Below are positions 10,379 through 22,168 of a stretch of 64,000 bases of DNA, one piece after another. Origin of the DNA: Reticulascus tulasneorum (lineage: Eukaryota > Ascomycota > Sordariomycetes > Glomerellales > Reticulascaceae); NCBI GenBank assembly GCA_001557505.1, contig LSAX01000002.1, positions 2,542,001-2,606,000 of the forward strand, in the 5' to 3' direction. Under the pieces are notes generated by a model. It saw only the letters and a list, made by a program, of their open reading frames with translations. It did not search any database and was not told the DNA's origin. The stretch's first letter is position 1; each line of letters begins with the position of its first letter. The position numbers and the translations under genes are program-made.

Positions 10379-12369
10379 AGATAGATACCCACGAATGCGA
10401 TGAAAGTGTACAACACCACCATGTACTAAAAGATCAAAGAAGCCACATGAGAGCTGGGAACCGGCTTTTGCATAGACGGGTGTTATCTAGTGTGTGGTTT
10501 GCCAGATAGTCTCGCGGGAGGAGAGTGTGCTCAATCTCGTGGCCTATATCGAAATCTCCACTCTTGCCATCCAAACTTGAAGCAAGTCTTTTATCAACTT
10601 GCAACATGTGACCCATATTCTCGCTGGGGGGGCCTCTCCTTTCTGCCATCCGTCCATGATTTGGGATTTTATAAAGGGCATTGCAGTGCATACATGAATC
10701 ATTCAAGTCGTCCATGTCGTAGCGGAAAGCTACCATGTGCCAAACATATTGCCCAGAAGCTCGAGAAACAAGGGGAAAAACGCCCAAATCCGACCGAGTA
10801 AGCGGCGTTGCCATCCTGAATCTCTCAGTGCCCGACTGGGTCTTCTTAGATTCAACCCCAGCGACATGGTTTCGTTCCTTTTGTCTTTTCCCCCCGGGTT
10901 GAATTCAGGGGTAGGCGGCTCACTGCAGTTCAAAGTTGTGGACCCGAGGAACTGACACTTTGCCAATCGGGTCGCGCATACTAATTACCACGCACATATG
11001 TAGGCAAGGTACTACGTAGTTAGAGGATGGCAAAAGTGTAAGTCATGTCTAGTTCGCTGCAGCCCGCCTCTGGATGATCAATTCTTGTCAGGAGTTGAAA
11101 GATTCCCCAAGATCGTGTCAGGCTGTCATTGACTCTTGTAAATGAGTGGCGTCTGGCTTTCCCGACGTTTCTTTCAAGGGGCCAGCCAGGCTTACTTAGC
11201 TCATCTGCCCCCCAGCCGCTACCGATCACTGTATTTCTCATGGTAAATTAAGTACAGAGGTCATTATACTACCTAGCTAAGGAGAGTAAGGTAGCTTAGC
11301 ATAATGCCTAATAATACCACTAATGGGAGGGAATTGGTTTATTAGCACTAGCCTGGGGCAGCTGTGAAGTTACCTCTATCCCCCCCAGCTACCCAGTTTG
11401 ACTAAAAGGGCGAACGCTCGGGAGACTCCGCACACAGTCGTCCGAGTCCCGCGCCTACCGTCACACCATGATGATCCGCCCGACGCCCACGGATTCGGGA
11501 CGATCACCACCAAGGGTCCAGACGCAATAATTTCCCGAGCGGCTACCCACCAACACCGCACGCAGCTTCTCTCCCACTGGAAGGACTTTGCTTTTAGTGC
11601 TCCCATACAAGGCGTATTCAGCCCCCGAACACCCCCCCCCCCCCCCTCTTCCTCCGTTTCATGTTTCGTCTTTTTCGTTTGTTCCGCTAAGGCAAGCCAC
11701 CGGGCCTGCAATGTTAATTGGAAGGGACCAGCCCGTTTGCTGAGCCTTCACTTCAAGATCCCACGAGACTCCAGGCTGGCTTTTCTGCTCAGGGGCGGCC
11801 CTGTCCTTCTTGGCTTCGCCGCTCCAACGCCCATATGTGATGGCGGCACAGCATGGCTGGGAAACATGGGGGAAGCTTGCCAAGTGGCCGGACTTCTCAG
11901 GGGTAAAGAGTCCTCTGATGACCAAACATACCTATTCATGATGGCTTTTGGTCGATCGGAGGTCGAGTTTTCTTTACGTCAAACCGAGTGGTGGGATGTT
12001 AGTGGCTCAGAAGACTGGTTGGTTGGTATAAAGCACTTCTCTCTCTTCACTCTTCGCCCTGTTCTCCGGCTCTCTATCCATTGTTTTGTTGCTTCGGCTC
12101 TTCACTCCTTCGTTCACTTCTTACCTTTGAGCAAATTCCATTCATTTGAACCATCTTCAACAAATCACTGTTGAACAGTCCGATCTTTACCATTGAAGCC
12201 AAGTGCTCATACTTTTCCCCAACTGCTACGCTACGTACATTCACTCGCTTCACCTCCATACCTCCAGCAGGCCTGCCAACAAACTTGATCAACTTGCTAT
12301 ACCCTTTCTTGAACGATAAGAAAGAGAGCCTTACCTTCAATCTTTTATTCTCTGCCACTCTTCTCAACC
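10379..12369. other. Intergenic, 2 kb, promoter region of the AA9 gene
   Basis: No gene could be supported. A 258-codon open frame on the plus strand (11398-12174) has no motif and a low-complexity composition, and sits where the promoter and leader of the secreted oxygenase are expected. The stretch contains ACTACGTAGT at 11011-11020, an imperfect inverted repeat around 11264-11303, a CTGGGG (SYGGRG, CreA-like) hexamer at 11353-11358, and a 15-C run. The pyrimidine-rich end (12040-12369) resembles a fungal leader. Confidence 0.45.
11632..11646. repeat. Homopolymer run of 15 C
   Basis: An uninterrupted C tract in the promoter of the AA9 oxygenase gene. Such runs are length-unstable and error-prone in sequencing, so the exact length may be unreliable. 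Confidence 0.9.
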
Positions 12370-13993
12370 ATGCAGTTCTTTACTTTGGCAGCTGGCCTTT
12401 CGGCCACGTTCGCCTCCGTTGCGAGTGCCCATTCTCTCTTTTCCAACTTACATATCAATGGTGTTGACCAAGGTGATGGGACATGTGTGCGGATGCCCAA
12501 GGACGGCAACACTGCCACTGCCCCCATTGCCGGCCTGACAAGCAATGACATGGCTTGCGGTTGGTTCTGTCCTGTCTCCCAGTTCCGAAATTGTCTTTGC
12601 TAACAAACTACCATCAGGTCGAGATGGCCAGACTGCCGTGTCGTACGTCTGCCCTGCGCCGGGTTCCGCCAAACTAACCTTTGAGTTCCGTGGGTGGCCG
12701 GATGCGAGTCAGGGAGGTGTCATCGATGGCTCCCACAAGGGCCCCTGTGCCGTCTACGTCAAGAAGGTGGGCGACATCTTCAAGGACTCAGCCACCGGCC
12801 CGGGATGGTTCAAGATCTGGGAGGACGGCTACGACGAGAGCACCCAGAAGTGGTGCACGGAGAGGCTCATTGCAAACAACGGCCTCATCACCGTCGAGCT
12901 CCCGTCCGGCCTACCCAGCGGTTACTACCTTGTCCGCCCCGAGCTTCTAGCCCTGCACCAGTCCTCCGCCCCCAAGAACGATCCGCAATACTATGCTGGT
13001 TGCGCCCAGATCTTCGTCCAGGACGGCCCCTCCGGCACTCTTAGCATTCCTGCCGAAAATGAAGTCAGCATCCCGGGTTATATCGACGGAACTGAGCCAG
13101 GCAACACCTTCAACATTTATAACAACCCCACCTTCCCCTACCCCATCCCCGGCCCTAAAGTCTTCTCCCCGAGAGGCACTTCCAACGGCGTCAAGACTAC
13201 CACCTTCGCTGGGGCCGTCACCGCCGAGTGCATCCTCAAGAACGCCAACTGGTGCGGCACCGCACTCCCGTCTTACAGCTCTGAGACCGGGTGCTGGGCC
13301 GCGGTGGAGGCGTGCTACGCACAGGGCGAGACATGCTACAACACCGCCCCGCCGACGGGGGTGCGGAACTGCAACGTGTGGAACGCGCAGATGTGCAAAA
13401 CGATCCAGGACGCATGCGGGGACGGCAAATTCACAGGCCCGCCGGCTGTGACGCTAAAGGGCGAGGATGCGCCACTTCCGGGGAGCATCCCGCCTGCTGC
13501 GAATGCTGGAGCTGGAGATGCCGGTGCTGGCTCTGGCACCGGATCTGGGAATGCTCCAGCTTCGACGACGGCTCCTGCGCCGGCCGTGACTACTACTGCC
13601 CCAGCAGATAACGGCGAGGACACCGGATATGAAGAGACACCTGCTCCTACGACCGCCCCTACAACCACCACTTCGCCCGTAAAGTCATCCGGAAGCGACA
13701 GCGTCCCCGCACCAACAGAGACTGCACCTGCGCCTCCCTCCAATGACGGATCCAGTGGAGAAGACGACGACTACTACGAGGACGGCGAAGAGGAGGAGGA
13801 GGAGGAGGAGGAGGAGGAAACAGAGGAAGAGGCCAGCACCGTTTCAACCGATGGGAGATGTGGCGGCGCCGCGGGCACAACCTGCGAGGGCAGCGGGTTC
13901 GGCAACTGCTGCTCCAAGTCCGGGAAGTGCGGCAACAAAAAGGTGCACTGCGGCTGTGGATGCCAGTCTGAGTTTGGTCTCTGTCGCGACTAG
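12370..13993 (+). CDS. Secreted AA9 lytic polysaccharide monooxygenase with CBM18 domain
   Basis: Copper enzyme that oxidatively cleaves cellulose or related glucans, secreted. Two exons (12370-12559 and 12618-13993) give 521 aa. A signal peptide ends ASVASA, so the mature protein starts at His21 (HSLFSNLHINGV), the N-terminal copper ligand. The second ligand is His103 in DGSHKGPC, and the axial Tyr and second-shell residues lie in LALHQ...DPQYYAGCAQIF. After the catalytic domain a Cys-rich extension (CWAAVEACYAQGETC) is followed by a Thr/Pro/Ala-rich linker and a run of acidic residues including 12 Glu in a row. The last about 45 residues hold eight Cys in a hevein-like CBM18 pattern (CGGAAGTTC, GNCCSKSGKCG, HCGCGCQ), usually chitin-binding. 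AA9 plus CBM18 is unusual, since cellulose-binding CBM1 is the common partner. It is encoded alone with a 2-kb upstream region, which suggests regulated expression. Confidence 0.94.
13787..13838 (+). repeat. GAG/GAA trinucleotide repeat coding polyglutamate
   Basis: A mostly GAG microsatellite within the linker of the AA9 gene encodes an uninterrupted Glu run. It is in frame, so length changes by whole units keep the downstream CBM18 domain intact. Confidence 0.9.
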
Positions 13994-14481
13994 ACGGTCA
14001 ACTCCATGAGAAATGAATTATAGAGTAGGACAACATGATGGCCTGATCATGTATTCAGGGAATGATCCGCTTCTTGTACATAGTTGAGAACCACGATTTC
14101 AAACACCGTCTTCATGGATGTTCTCTGTGACATTGAATAGCTACATTGTTCAGATATGAGGCACAACCCCCCTTGGCTTATGCGAAGACTTCGTTCATCG
14201 CCCGAAGAAATGTGTGTTGTAAACTACCGCTGCATTGCTAGTGCCACCAAGCGGTAGGGTGAGTCATATTACAAAATTAAACTAGTCTTTCATCAAATGT
14301 ACGCCGTACACGTTGCCATGAGGCATCTGAACTGGAGGGCCTCGACCCTGATCGCAGTCAATCTAAGTGAGCCTGGTACGAAACTCCTCCGGCATAGAAA
14401 CAAATCCAAATAGAGTCACAAAACCGTGCATTGCCATGCAAACCTTTTGTGCCGCCAAATTTACAGCCCTGCTCAGCAGGT
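13994..14481. other. Convergent 3' flanks
   Basis: Between the stop codons of the AA9 gene (plus) and the HLTF-like gene (minus). No open frame or RNA feature stands out, and both 3' UTRs are expected here. Confidence 0.55.
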
Positions 14482-17400
14482 TCAAGCAAGCAGCTTCAGA
14501 ATATCCGCCATCCTCGTCTCCTTGGTCTTCTTGCCCTTCGACTTTTCCTGGAAAGCTTTCGTCACAAGCTGCCGCTTCTCCAACTGGATGTCGAGGACAC
14601 GCTCCTCAACAGTGTCTTCCATGACAAGTCTCCAGACTGTCGTTGGTCGCGTCTGTCCTAGTCGATGCACTCGATCGACGGCTTGGTCCTCAATAGCAGG
14701 TGCCCACCCTGAACGGAGCCGTTAGCACGGGGTATCTAAAGTCTTGCCAAGTTTGGGACACTCACAGCTGTCCGCAAGGATGACAGTGTCTGCAGAAACA
14801 AGATTGAGTCCGACACTGCAGACACTCAGACTCGCAAGCATGATTCTCGTATCAGGGTCATTGTCGAGAGCCTCAAGCGCACGATCCCTCTTATCTGTGT
14901 TCATGGTGCCGTCGATCCTTGTAAACTTATACCCCGCCTCAGCCAGTTGATGTTGGATAATATTGAGGAAAGAAGTCCACTGGGAGAAGATGATAACCTT
15001 AGACTTGGGGTCTTTGCAGGTTGCTTGCAGAATCTTGAGCAGCGCCTCGGTCTTCGAACTCTGAGAATCAATATCGAATTCCTCGTCTTCTTGTCCAACC
15101 TCGGGGGCTGGCTCTAACAAGGAATCAAGAGTGAGGTTATTGCGACACATGGGGCACTTGTGCTGTATCTCCACGACTTTCGTAATGCAAGCTCGACAAA
15201 AGACGTGCTTGCAGTGAGTAATGACCGGACTGCTCAGAGTGTCAATGCAAACTGGACAGTCTTCCTGAGTTTCGATAAAGAGTTGTAGAGCTTGTTGCAG
15301 GATGGCCTTGTTCTTGTCGTTGAGCACTACGACCTCCTCATTCTCCAGAAGTTTCATCAGGTCATCGATTCGCTGTCTACACAATGTCCAATGATTGCAC
15401 CTGCACCAGAGTCAGCCGTATTGCACGCACAAGAATGAAGCAACGGGTTTATGTTTGTCACTTACGTTTGCCGTAGACGAAGCAGGCGCTCAAGGACGTT
15501 CTGGAATTGGCCCTTTCCGGATTTCGATTTATTTCGATACTCCTCCAAAACACCTCTTGCCTCGGATCTGGACAGTGTTAACCTTAGATTTTTTCATTAA
15601 TCAACTTCGCCATCACTTACAGCAGCGCATCATATTTGACTTTCTCCTCTGGTCGAAATGTAATTCGATGCACATATTCCGACTTTGGTGGAAGCTTGAG
15701 GTCGACGAATTTCATATCCTTCTTACGCCGCAGGCACAAGTCTCGCATGAGAGTTTGCAGAAGTGCCTCGGCTTTGGGGCTGCCTAGAGCCAGAGGCCTA
15801 CCTATAAGCGTGTTGAAGATGGACGGCTCTTCGATGCCACCAGTGATACGAAGGAACTGCAGTAGCGACTGCAAGTCTTTGATGCTGTTGATACTATGAA
15901 ATCGTCAGTATAGTACGAAGCATGGTAGAGCCGCCCGTTGTTCAGCTTGAGATTTCATGCAGAGGAACAGCTTACATCGGAGTTCCAGTCAAAACCCAGC
16001 GACACTTTGCGTTAAGCTTGCAAGCAGCCTGAGCTGCTTTAGTCTTCGCATTTCGAATGGTATGGCCCTCGTCCAAAACCACACGTGTCCAATCAACCGA
16101 GAGAAGATTGTGACCACCTCGCTCATTCTCTGTAGCCAATTTACCGTAGCTCGTGACGACGACATCATACTGCTTGAGTTCCGCCGCCGATAGTTTCTTG
16201 CCGCTGTGATAGATCACAACTCGTGGTCTATGTTCTTTCAAGACATGTCTGTTGATTTGCTGCTCCCAGTTGCTCATCACGCTCACAGGGGCAATAATCA
16301 GAGTTGGGCCTGGTCCACCTTCGAGAATGAGGCTGATGATTTGCAGAGTCTTTCCGAGACCCATGTCGTCAGCAAGGATCCCACCAGCAAGCAGCTTTGG
16401 CTTTTGCTGAACGAAGAAGTTCGTAGCAATATTGAAAAAGCCATTCTTTTGACTTTTCCATAGCTGAACGACGTCCGTCGAGCCTTTAGCTGGACACTTG
16501 GGGTCCTCTTTAGACTTCATCCATGCAAGACCCTTTTAGAGATTGTTAGCGATGAGCATGATACAGCAATTTGAAGGCCAGTCCCTCTCAACGAGACATC
16601 CGAAGAGGGGATTGAGCTGCAAAGGGTAGGCAGGAAAGAGTCTTACCTGCAACTGGTACGGAAGCAGTTGAGATTTCAAAGCACGTGGTTGTTCAGCCTT
16701 TGGCATATTCTCCAACTGATTTTCATCCATCGCGAGCGTCTTGGCAACGTCCTCGCCAGCTCGAAACTGGACGGCCTGACTGCCTTGGAGAAGATCGGCC
16801 AAGGAGACCTCCGGCCGCTCATTCGGGGCATTGCCACCGAGGCCAACAGTGGATTGGGAGCTCTTAAGGCCCATTGACTTTCTTTGTGCCTCAGCCTCAG
16901 CCCGGGTCTGCTTCAGCTGGGTGGCTTTGAGAAGTTTGTCCTTTTTCAGACGCTCTTCCAGAGCCAGACGTCTGGGGGGTTCGCTTAGCCCATACAGATT
17001 TATTCTGACGGGACAGTCGAATGTGCCCTTTTCACCTGTGAGAACAGCTTCAATGGAGACTTCGTTTCGGTCCTGGGAGTAGTTAGATATCGCAGGGTCG
17101 CTACAAAAATAGTGAATTATCTGACCATGTAAGGAGCCAGCTTCTCTGCTAACTTTCGAGGCAAGTGGCCGATCTGGGCACCCACGACATTTGTGACTCG
17201 GATAGCATTGGAATCATACTGTTTGACATTGCGTTAGACACTACTGGCAAGGTACGTTGCTCGAGAACATCGGGGGGGGAGTAAGGTAGAAGTGAAACAA
17301 GAACAAAACCTAGGAAGGGCAATGGAAATACCTGATTGGTCGGCTCTCTCTGGGCCATGACGATTTCACCTGGAGAGGCATAGCCATTATAGTATCTGAT

Positions 17401-17847
17401 GCCAACAATTACGTTGTCTTGCAGGAGTTAGCCCACTCAACCCGTATTTTTGCAACTTTTGGCTTTAGACATACCAAGTGAGCCATAGAACTCTCGTGAT
17501 GGGCCGTTGTCATCTTGAGTTAGGTCCAAGACTTCCACGTCATCCTGGTCATGGAAAGACTCATTCTGTGACGCGATAGGATATGCACTTGAGTGAGACG
17601 ACCGTTGCGAGCTTAACAAATAATTTTCATATATTGTTGAGCCAGCTTGACTTGAGTGGAGTGGCGGAGCAGACGATTGAGAAGTTCTCCACTCCTGGCT
17701 TGTGCCGGGTTGACGCTGTTGGCTTGATGGAACACGGGATGCCGGGCCAGGACGAGCCGCTTTCTTGCGTTGGGGGAGTGGGCTCAGGTCAGAATCATCG
17801 CCTGTCAAGTCGATGACCTCGTAACCGCGCTTTGCCGGAGCAGGCAT
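14482..17847 (-). CDS. HLTF/Rad5-like SNF2 ATPase with HIRAN and RING domains
   Basis: Predicted nuclear DNA translocase and ubiquitin ligase for bypass of replication-blocking damage. Nine exons (17847-17475, 17417-17332, 17218-17126, 17072-16647, 16532-15976, 15893-15621, 15567-15466, 15400-14766, 14708-14482) all join in phase, giving 923 aa. The N-terminus is Ser-rich with two acidic patches (VIDLTGDDSD, VLDLTQDD) that resemble SUMO-interaction motifs. A HIRAN domain spans about 125-230 (VGIRYYNGYASPGE, HLPRKLAEKLAPYM). The ATPase has LADDMGLGKT near 380, DEGH near 465 and LTGTP. A C3HC4 RING inserted in the helicase lies near 683-724 (CPVCIDTL, CKHVFCRAC, CPMC). The helicase C half contains IIFSQWT and DRVHRLGQT. 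The order HIRAN-ATPase-RING-helicase C is that of Rad5 and human HLTF; the short N-terminus fits HLTF-like better, but orthology needs a tree. Confidence 0.93.
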
Positions 17848-18513
17848 TCTTCACGTAGTGATTCGCCAGAATTCTAGCAAACCACCAACATAAATCAGAG
17901 TGGAAAGTGTGGGTGGCATAAATTCCAGGAGACCGGAATGTTGGGTGGGTCAAATTGGAGTCAACGCGACCTCAAAATCTACTTTTGGAGAAGACCAGGA
18001 AGCGGATGGTCGCGCAGACACGCGAGACCATGTGACCGCTCGCAGAGACTCACTTCGACCGTTTGCTCATGCCTCAGGCCGAAACACACCCACAAAACCA
18101 TTTGCCTGTACCTTCCTTGTACCCAATCAACTAAGAGTAGCTGAAATCGCATCATTTCACGTGACCGCCGGAAACCCGTACGAAAGACAACTTCAGCCAA
18201 CGACAACGTCGTTCGCTCTTTTCTCTCTTGCAACCTCTTCTCTTGCCAAAGTATGCGTCTGACAGTGCTTTATTTCTTTCGTGCTTTCTCATGATATAAA
18301 ATGAACGTCTGCATTTACTCCTTGGAGCCAAGTATGGCCCGCTGTCTCATACTGACAAACTGGGCGTATGGCCACTATCTACTCGCAATGCTATTCTTCC
18401 CAAAACCCTCTCTGCCCAACAAGATCAAAGCGGCCGAGAGTCCAAGACAAAGGAAGGCGCCCTCAGAACATATCCGTTAAGCCAAAACACCGCTTCCATG
18501 CATACCAATGCTA
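17848..18513. other. Intergenic between HLTF-like and cysteine dioxygenase genes
   Basis: Both flanking genes run leftward, so this holds the promoter of the HLTF-like gene and the 3' flank of cysteine dioxygenase. Short open frames lack support. Confidence 0.5.
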
Positions 18514-19280
18514 TCACTCTTCCTGCGGCAGCCGATGGCCATATGCGGACCAGTAGCTACACTTACTAATATGGATGCTCTTGCTCGTTTGCTTGTTGAA
18601 GGTGTTACAACCCCCCTTCGCTACATTGGGAGGGGTGTACACTATTATGCTCTATCAGTAATGGCTACCTCGGATGGTGGTGGGTTATGCTCACGATGAA
18701 GGGAGATGGCGAAGTCGCTGCCCATGTTGCAGACTTGATGGACTCCGAGTTCATCAGCCATGTATGCAACATCGTTCTCTTTATGCTCCCGTCTTTTGGT
18801 CTCTCTCATTGGTTCTTCACGATCTCCGTCGGGAAATGCATATTGGATCTCTGTCAACGTGCCATGTAGGATCTTCATCAGGCAGTGCGCGTTGCCGTGG
18901 TCATGGATAGGACTGCCTTTTCCCGGAGTCCATACGAGCACAAGCTGTGTTTTGTTATTAGCTCAGAACCATCGACACCAAGCGGTGTGAGGCGGCGATG
19001 CACTCACAAGGTTACTCTTTCCATTTCCTTCGTCAACCAAGTTCCGAGTGTAGGGCATCCGACTGTTCTCTAAAGCATATTTCCTCCACTCCGACTCCAG
19101 GGACTTGTAGTCTTGCATGACTGATTCCAGTCTCTCGACGTCGACGTCAGCAGAGTCCAGCCCCGACGAGTCGCCGAGCGCATCCTTCAACGCTTGCACC
19201 AACGCACTGAACCGATTTTCACTTTGCGCTGCCGTCTTCTCCCTGGAAGCGAATACATTCTTGCTGGTATCGATGGCCAT
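18514..19280 (-). CDS. cdo1: Cysteine dioxygenase (type I)
   Basis: Non-haem iron enzyme that oxidises L-cysteine to cysteine sulfinate, the first step toward sulfite or taurine. Three exons (19280-19008, 18944-18695, 18641-18514) give 216 aa, typical for the family. Iron ligands are in the cupin motif PIHDHGNAHCLMKILHG (two His, plus the Cys that forms the Cys-Tyr cofactor in many homologues) and GVHQVCN. The catalytic Ser-His-Tyr triad appears as SLHLYTPPN across the second intron, whose splicing is needed to restore it. The C-terminus ends near YGHRLPQEE. It is divergently transcribed from a sulfite efflux pump gene 915 bp away, fitting joint detoxification of excess cysteine. Confidence 0.94.
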
Positions 19281-20195
19281 GGCTAGCAGGGCAGGAGATG
19301 TGATGCTGGTCTTGACTGTCGATTTGGCTATCTCTGGTTGTTGTTGGGGGTGCGGGGTTATGGGCAGCTGCGTATCCGTATACCAGCGGTGTCACGGCGT
19401 GCTCCAGAACATCAGGTGAGGTGAGGTGGGAAACCGCGGAGCGTTGAGAAGATCCGATCTCGGCTTGTGGGTCAGGTCTCGTGTCTAGCACCATAAAACA
19501 GAGCATTTGGAACGTGCGGTGAGCTGCGGGCGGGCTCCTGGAGCATGTCACAAATATCGGGACTGGTAGATCTCTTCTGAATTCTGAGTGGATGCGACAG
19601 ATTGGCGTCCTTCAAGGTGCCCGCCAAAGCCGCCTTTTACCGGGAATGGCTCTGCAACGATTGTTCGGGGACCTTTCGTGCCAGATGTACCTAGTAAAGT
19701 CGTATCCACTCTTCTCTTACATAAATATAAATGAATTTGCGACACGTTCTTATTTTCCTAGAACCTATTTTCCTTTTTGCGCCGCCGGTGTCTGCTTATT
19801 TGTGGGGCATTGGCTGCAATCCCCGGGACCCGGTAGGCTTGGCGGCCTTTCATGGGCAACTCGGACCTGAGCGCAAATGGAATCTAGGGGATTACTCACA
19901 CGCTGTAACACTGTCGTCCTACCTACGAAGTTGAAAGAAAATCAATAAAAGAACTTACATAGTTGTGTGAATGAATAAAAAACAAAAGAGAGATTTACGG
20001 TTCGTGATATATTTGGCGTTCTAAATGGGATTGCGCGCCATGTTGACAACTCCAACCTCCAGCAGCTGTTGCTTGACCCATTGGTATTATGAAGTTTCCA
20101 CCCCGTACCTTTCCCACCCTCATTTGGTTCTCCTGTAACTGGTTCCCAGTACCGATCATTTGGCTCTGAGTTCCGTCGACTCCAACAGCTTCCCC
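19281..20195. promoter_or_regulatory. Divergent intergenic region between cdo1 and ssu1
   Basis: This 915-bp region separates the two start codons and must carry both promoters. Small open frames on both strands show no recognisable domain. I could not identify a specific transcription factor site. Confidence 0.5.
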
Positions 20196-21676
20196 ATGAC
20201 GACGACCACCTCCACCACAACAACTACAATAGCCCAACGCACATCCCAGGCTGTTATAGAGACGAGGCCGCCTGCGCGGAGTGATGAAGTCGATGTGCGT
20301 CCAAAGCAATACAAAGAAAACACAGGCTGGAGAAATGTTGTCAGGAATTTTACGCCATCGTAAGTTTAGGACCCCATCCCTAGAGTACACTCCTGAAGCA
20401 GTGAGGCAGATGGTTCTCGGTGACTATGGGGACCGGCGTCGTCTCCGTGGTTCTTTTCAATCTTCCATATAACGCCCAATGGATACGAAATTTGTCCCTC
20501 GTCTTCTTCGTCCTGAATATCGTGCTATTTTTCGTTTTCACGATGATCTCTATAGCTCGGTATACTCTGTACCCGGAAATATGGAGGGTCATGTTGGGGC
20601 ATCCTGCGCAGTCAGTCTTTCTGGGTTGCATACCTATAGGGTTTGCCAGTATGTTCCAGCACCCCAGTAACTTGCTGCGGGCTAACTGTGGCAGCAATCA
20701 TCAACATGATGGTGTTGGCTTGCCGGCATTGGGGCGACTGGCTGCTGTACTGGGCATGGGGGTTTTGGTGGCTGGATGTTATCATGGCGTTGACCACTTG
20801 TATCACGCTCCCATTCGTTTCGTAAGTCATTTCAACCTCTGGTGCCGGCACTTGCTAAACTCGTGTCCAAGAATGTGCCGCGCTAGACCAGACCTGCAAG
20901 CTTTCACGGCAGCCAGCCTCTTGCCTATCATTCCTACAGTCGTCGCCTCTGCGACGGGCGGCATCTTAGCAGCAGCATTGCCGAATACTCAGCACGCGCT
21001 CACCACCCTCGTCACATCATACGTCCTGTGGGGCATTGGGGAATTCTTCTCCGCAATCGTCCTTGTCTTATACTTTCATCGTCTCATGGTGCATAGCCTG
21101 CCACCAAAGGAAGCTATAGTTTCGGTCTTCCTCCCCATGGGTCCACTGGGTCAAGGGGGGTTCAGCATTCAGCAACTAGGTAGAGTTTCCTTGAAGCTGC
21201 TTCCTCAGACAAAGGCGTTTGCCGCAGCCAGTTCGGGCTCATTGCACCCCGGAGAGATCTTCTACGCGGTCGGCATATTCCTAGCTCTTTTAATGTGGGG
21301 TGCGGCACTTATATGGCTGTCGTTCGCTCTCATTTCCATTGCATCCATACACAGGTTTCCTTTCAACATGGGCTGGTGGGGATTTACATTCCCTTTGGGA
21401 GTATTGGCTGGGTGCACTGGACTGTTTGCCCAAGAGTTGGACAGCACGTTCTTCCGAGTAGTGACAATGGTAGGTTCCAGCTCCGGAACCGAACAAGTCT
21501 TGCCAGTAACAGCTACTGACGTTCATCAGATATTGTCGCTGTCCTTATGTCTTCTCTGGCTCGTGGTTGCTTTTGGCACTCTCCGTCAGGTGTTTACTGG
21601 AGAGATATTCTATACCCCTTGCATGAAAGACTTGAGGGAAAAGGATCAGCTGTCAGACTCAGATAGGACTGTTTGA
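20196..21676 (+). CDS. ssu1: Ssu1-type sulfite efflux pump (TDT family)
   Basis: Plasma-membrane exporter of sulfite in the tellurite-resistance/dicarboxylate transporter family. Five exons (20196-20359, 20410-20648, 20695-20821, 20872-21469, 21530-21676) join in phase to about 424 aa. The hallmark start NFTPSWFSVTMGTGVVS is formed across intron 1. Later hallmarks are GFATIINMMVLAC across intron 2, LLPIIPTVVASATGG, a PPKEAIVSVFLPMGPLGQGG segment and GWWGFTFPLGV. About ten hydrophobic segments are visible. The last intron is 60 nt and stop-free, with branch TACTGAC at 21514-21520, so retention would insert 20 residues in frame. The N-terminal tail is Thr-rich and cytosolic by family topology. 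Its neighbour is cysteine dioxygenase, a route that yields sulfite. Confidence 0.93.
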
Positions 21677-22168
21677 CATGGAGGAACGTGGATTTGTACA
21701 TGTTCCCTGTCTGCTTGCTGTAATATGACGTCGAAGAAAGAGAGATTTAGTAGTAAGGTAAAAACAGTAGTCCAAAAGCAGGAAAAGCAAAGCTCGTATA
21801 CTGGCTCAGTTGGAACAACCAATCCGGGAGCGGCGCCGTGACAGAAAGTAAGGGTATTTGTTTTGATGTTTTCCAGTGAACAGACGACTGCAAGCGAAGT
21901 GATCAAAGGCTGGCTACCTTAGTCAACTTTCATGGAGTGATTTCAATTACATCTGGCCTAAATGGTGTGTATTATTACTTAGCTAATTTTGGCGGGGTAG
22001 TGGTCCCCAATTTTTGTTTGCTACGCCTCTGGCGGGGTAAATCCGTCCAACTGCTGCACTTACCAATGCACAAAGAAACCCAGCCTTCAGATGTGTGGAA
22101 ATTTTGCGTAAACTGTGTCGAGTCTCACCAGGTTGCCGACCATCGAGATCGCAACCGTTCGTGGCAAA
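21677..22168. other. Intergenic, promoter of TYW1
   Basis: Holds the 3' flank of ssu1 and the promoter and leader of TYW1, both rightward. No open frame is convincing. Confidence 0.5.

Noticed and set aside
11398..12174. 258-codon plus-strand open frame before the AA9 gene
   Set aside because: No domain, low-complexity composition including the product of a C run, and a position in the expected promoter and leader of the downstream secreted enzyme.
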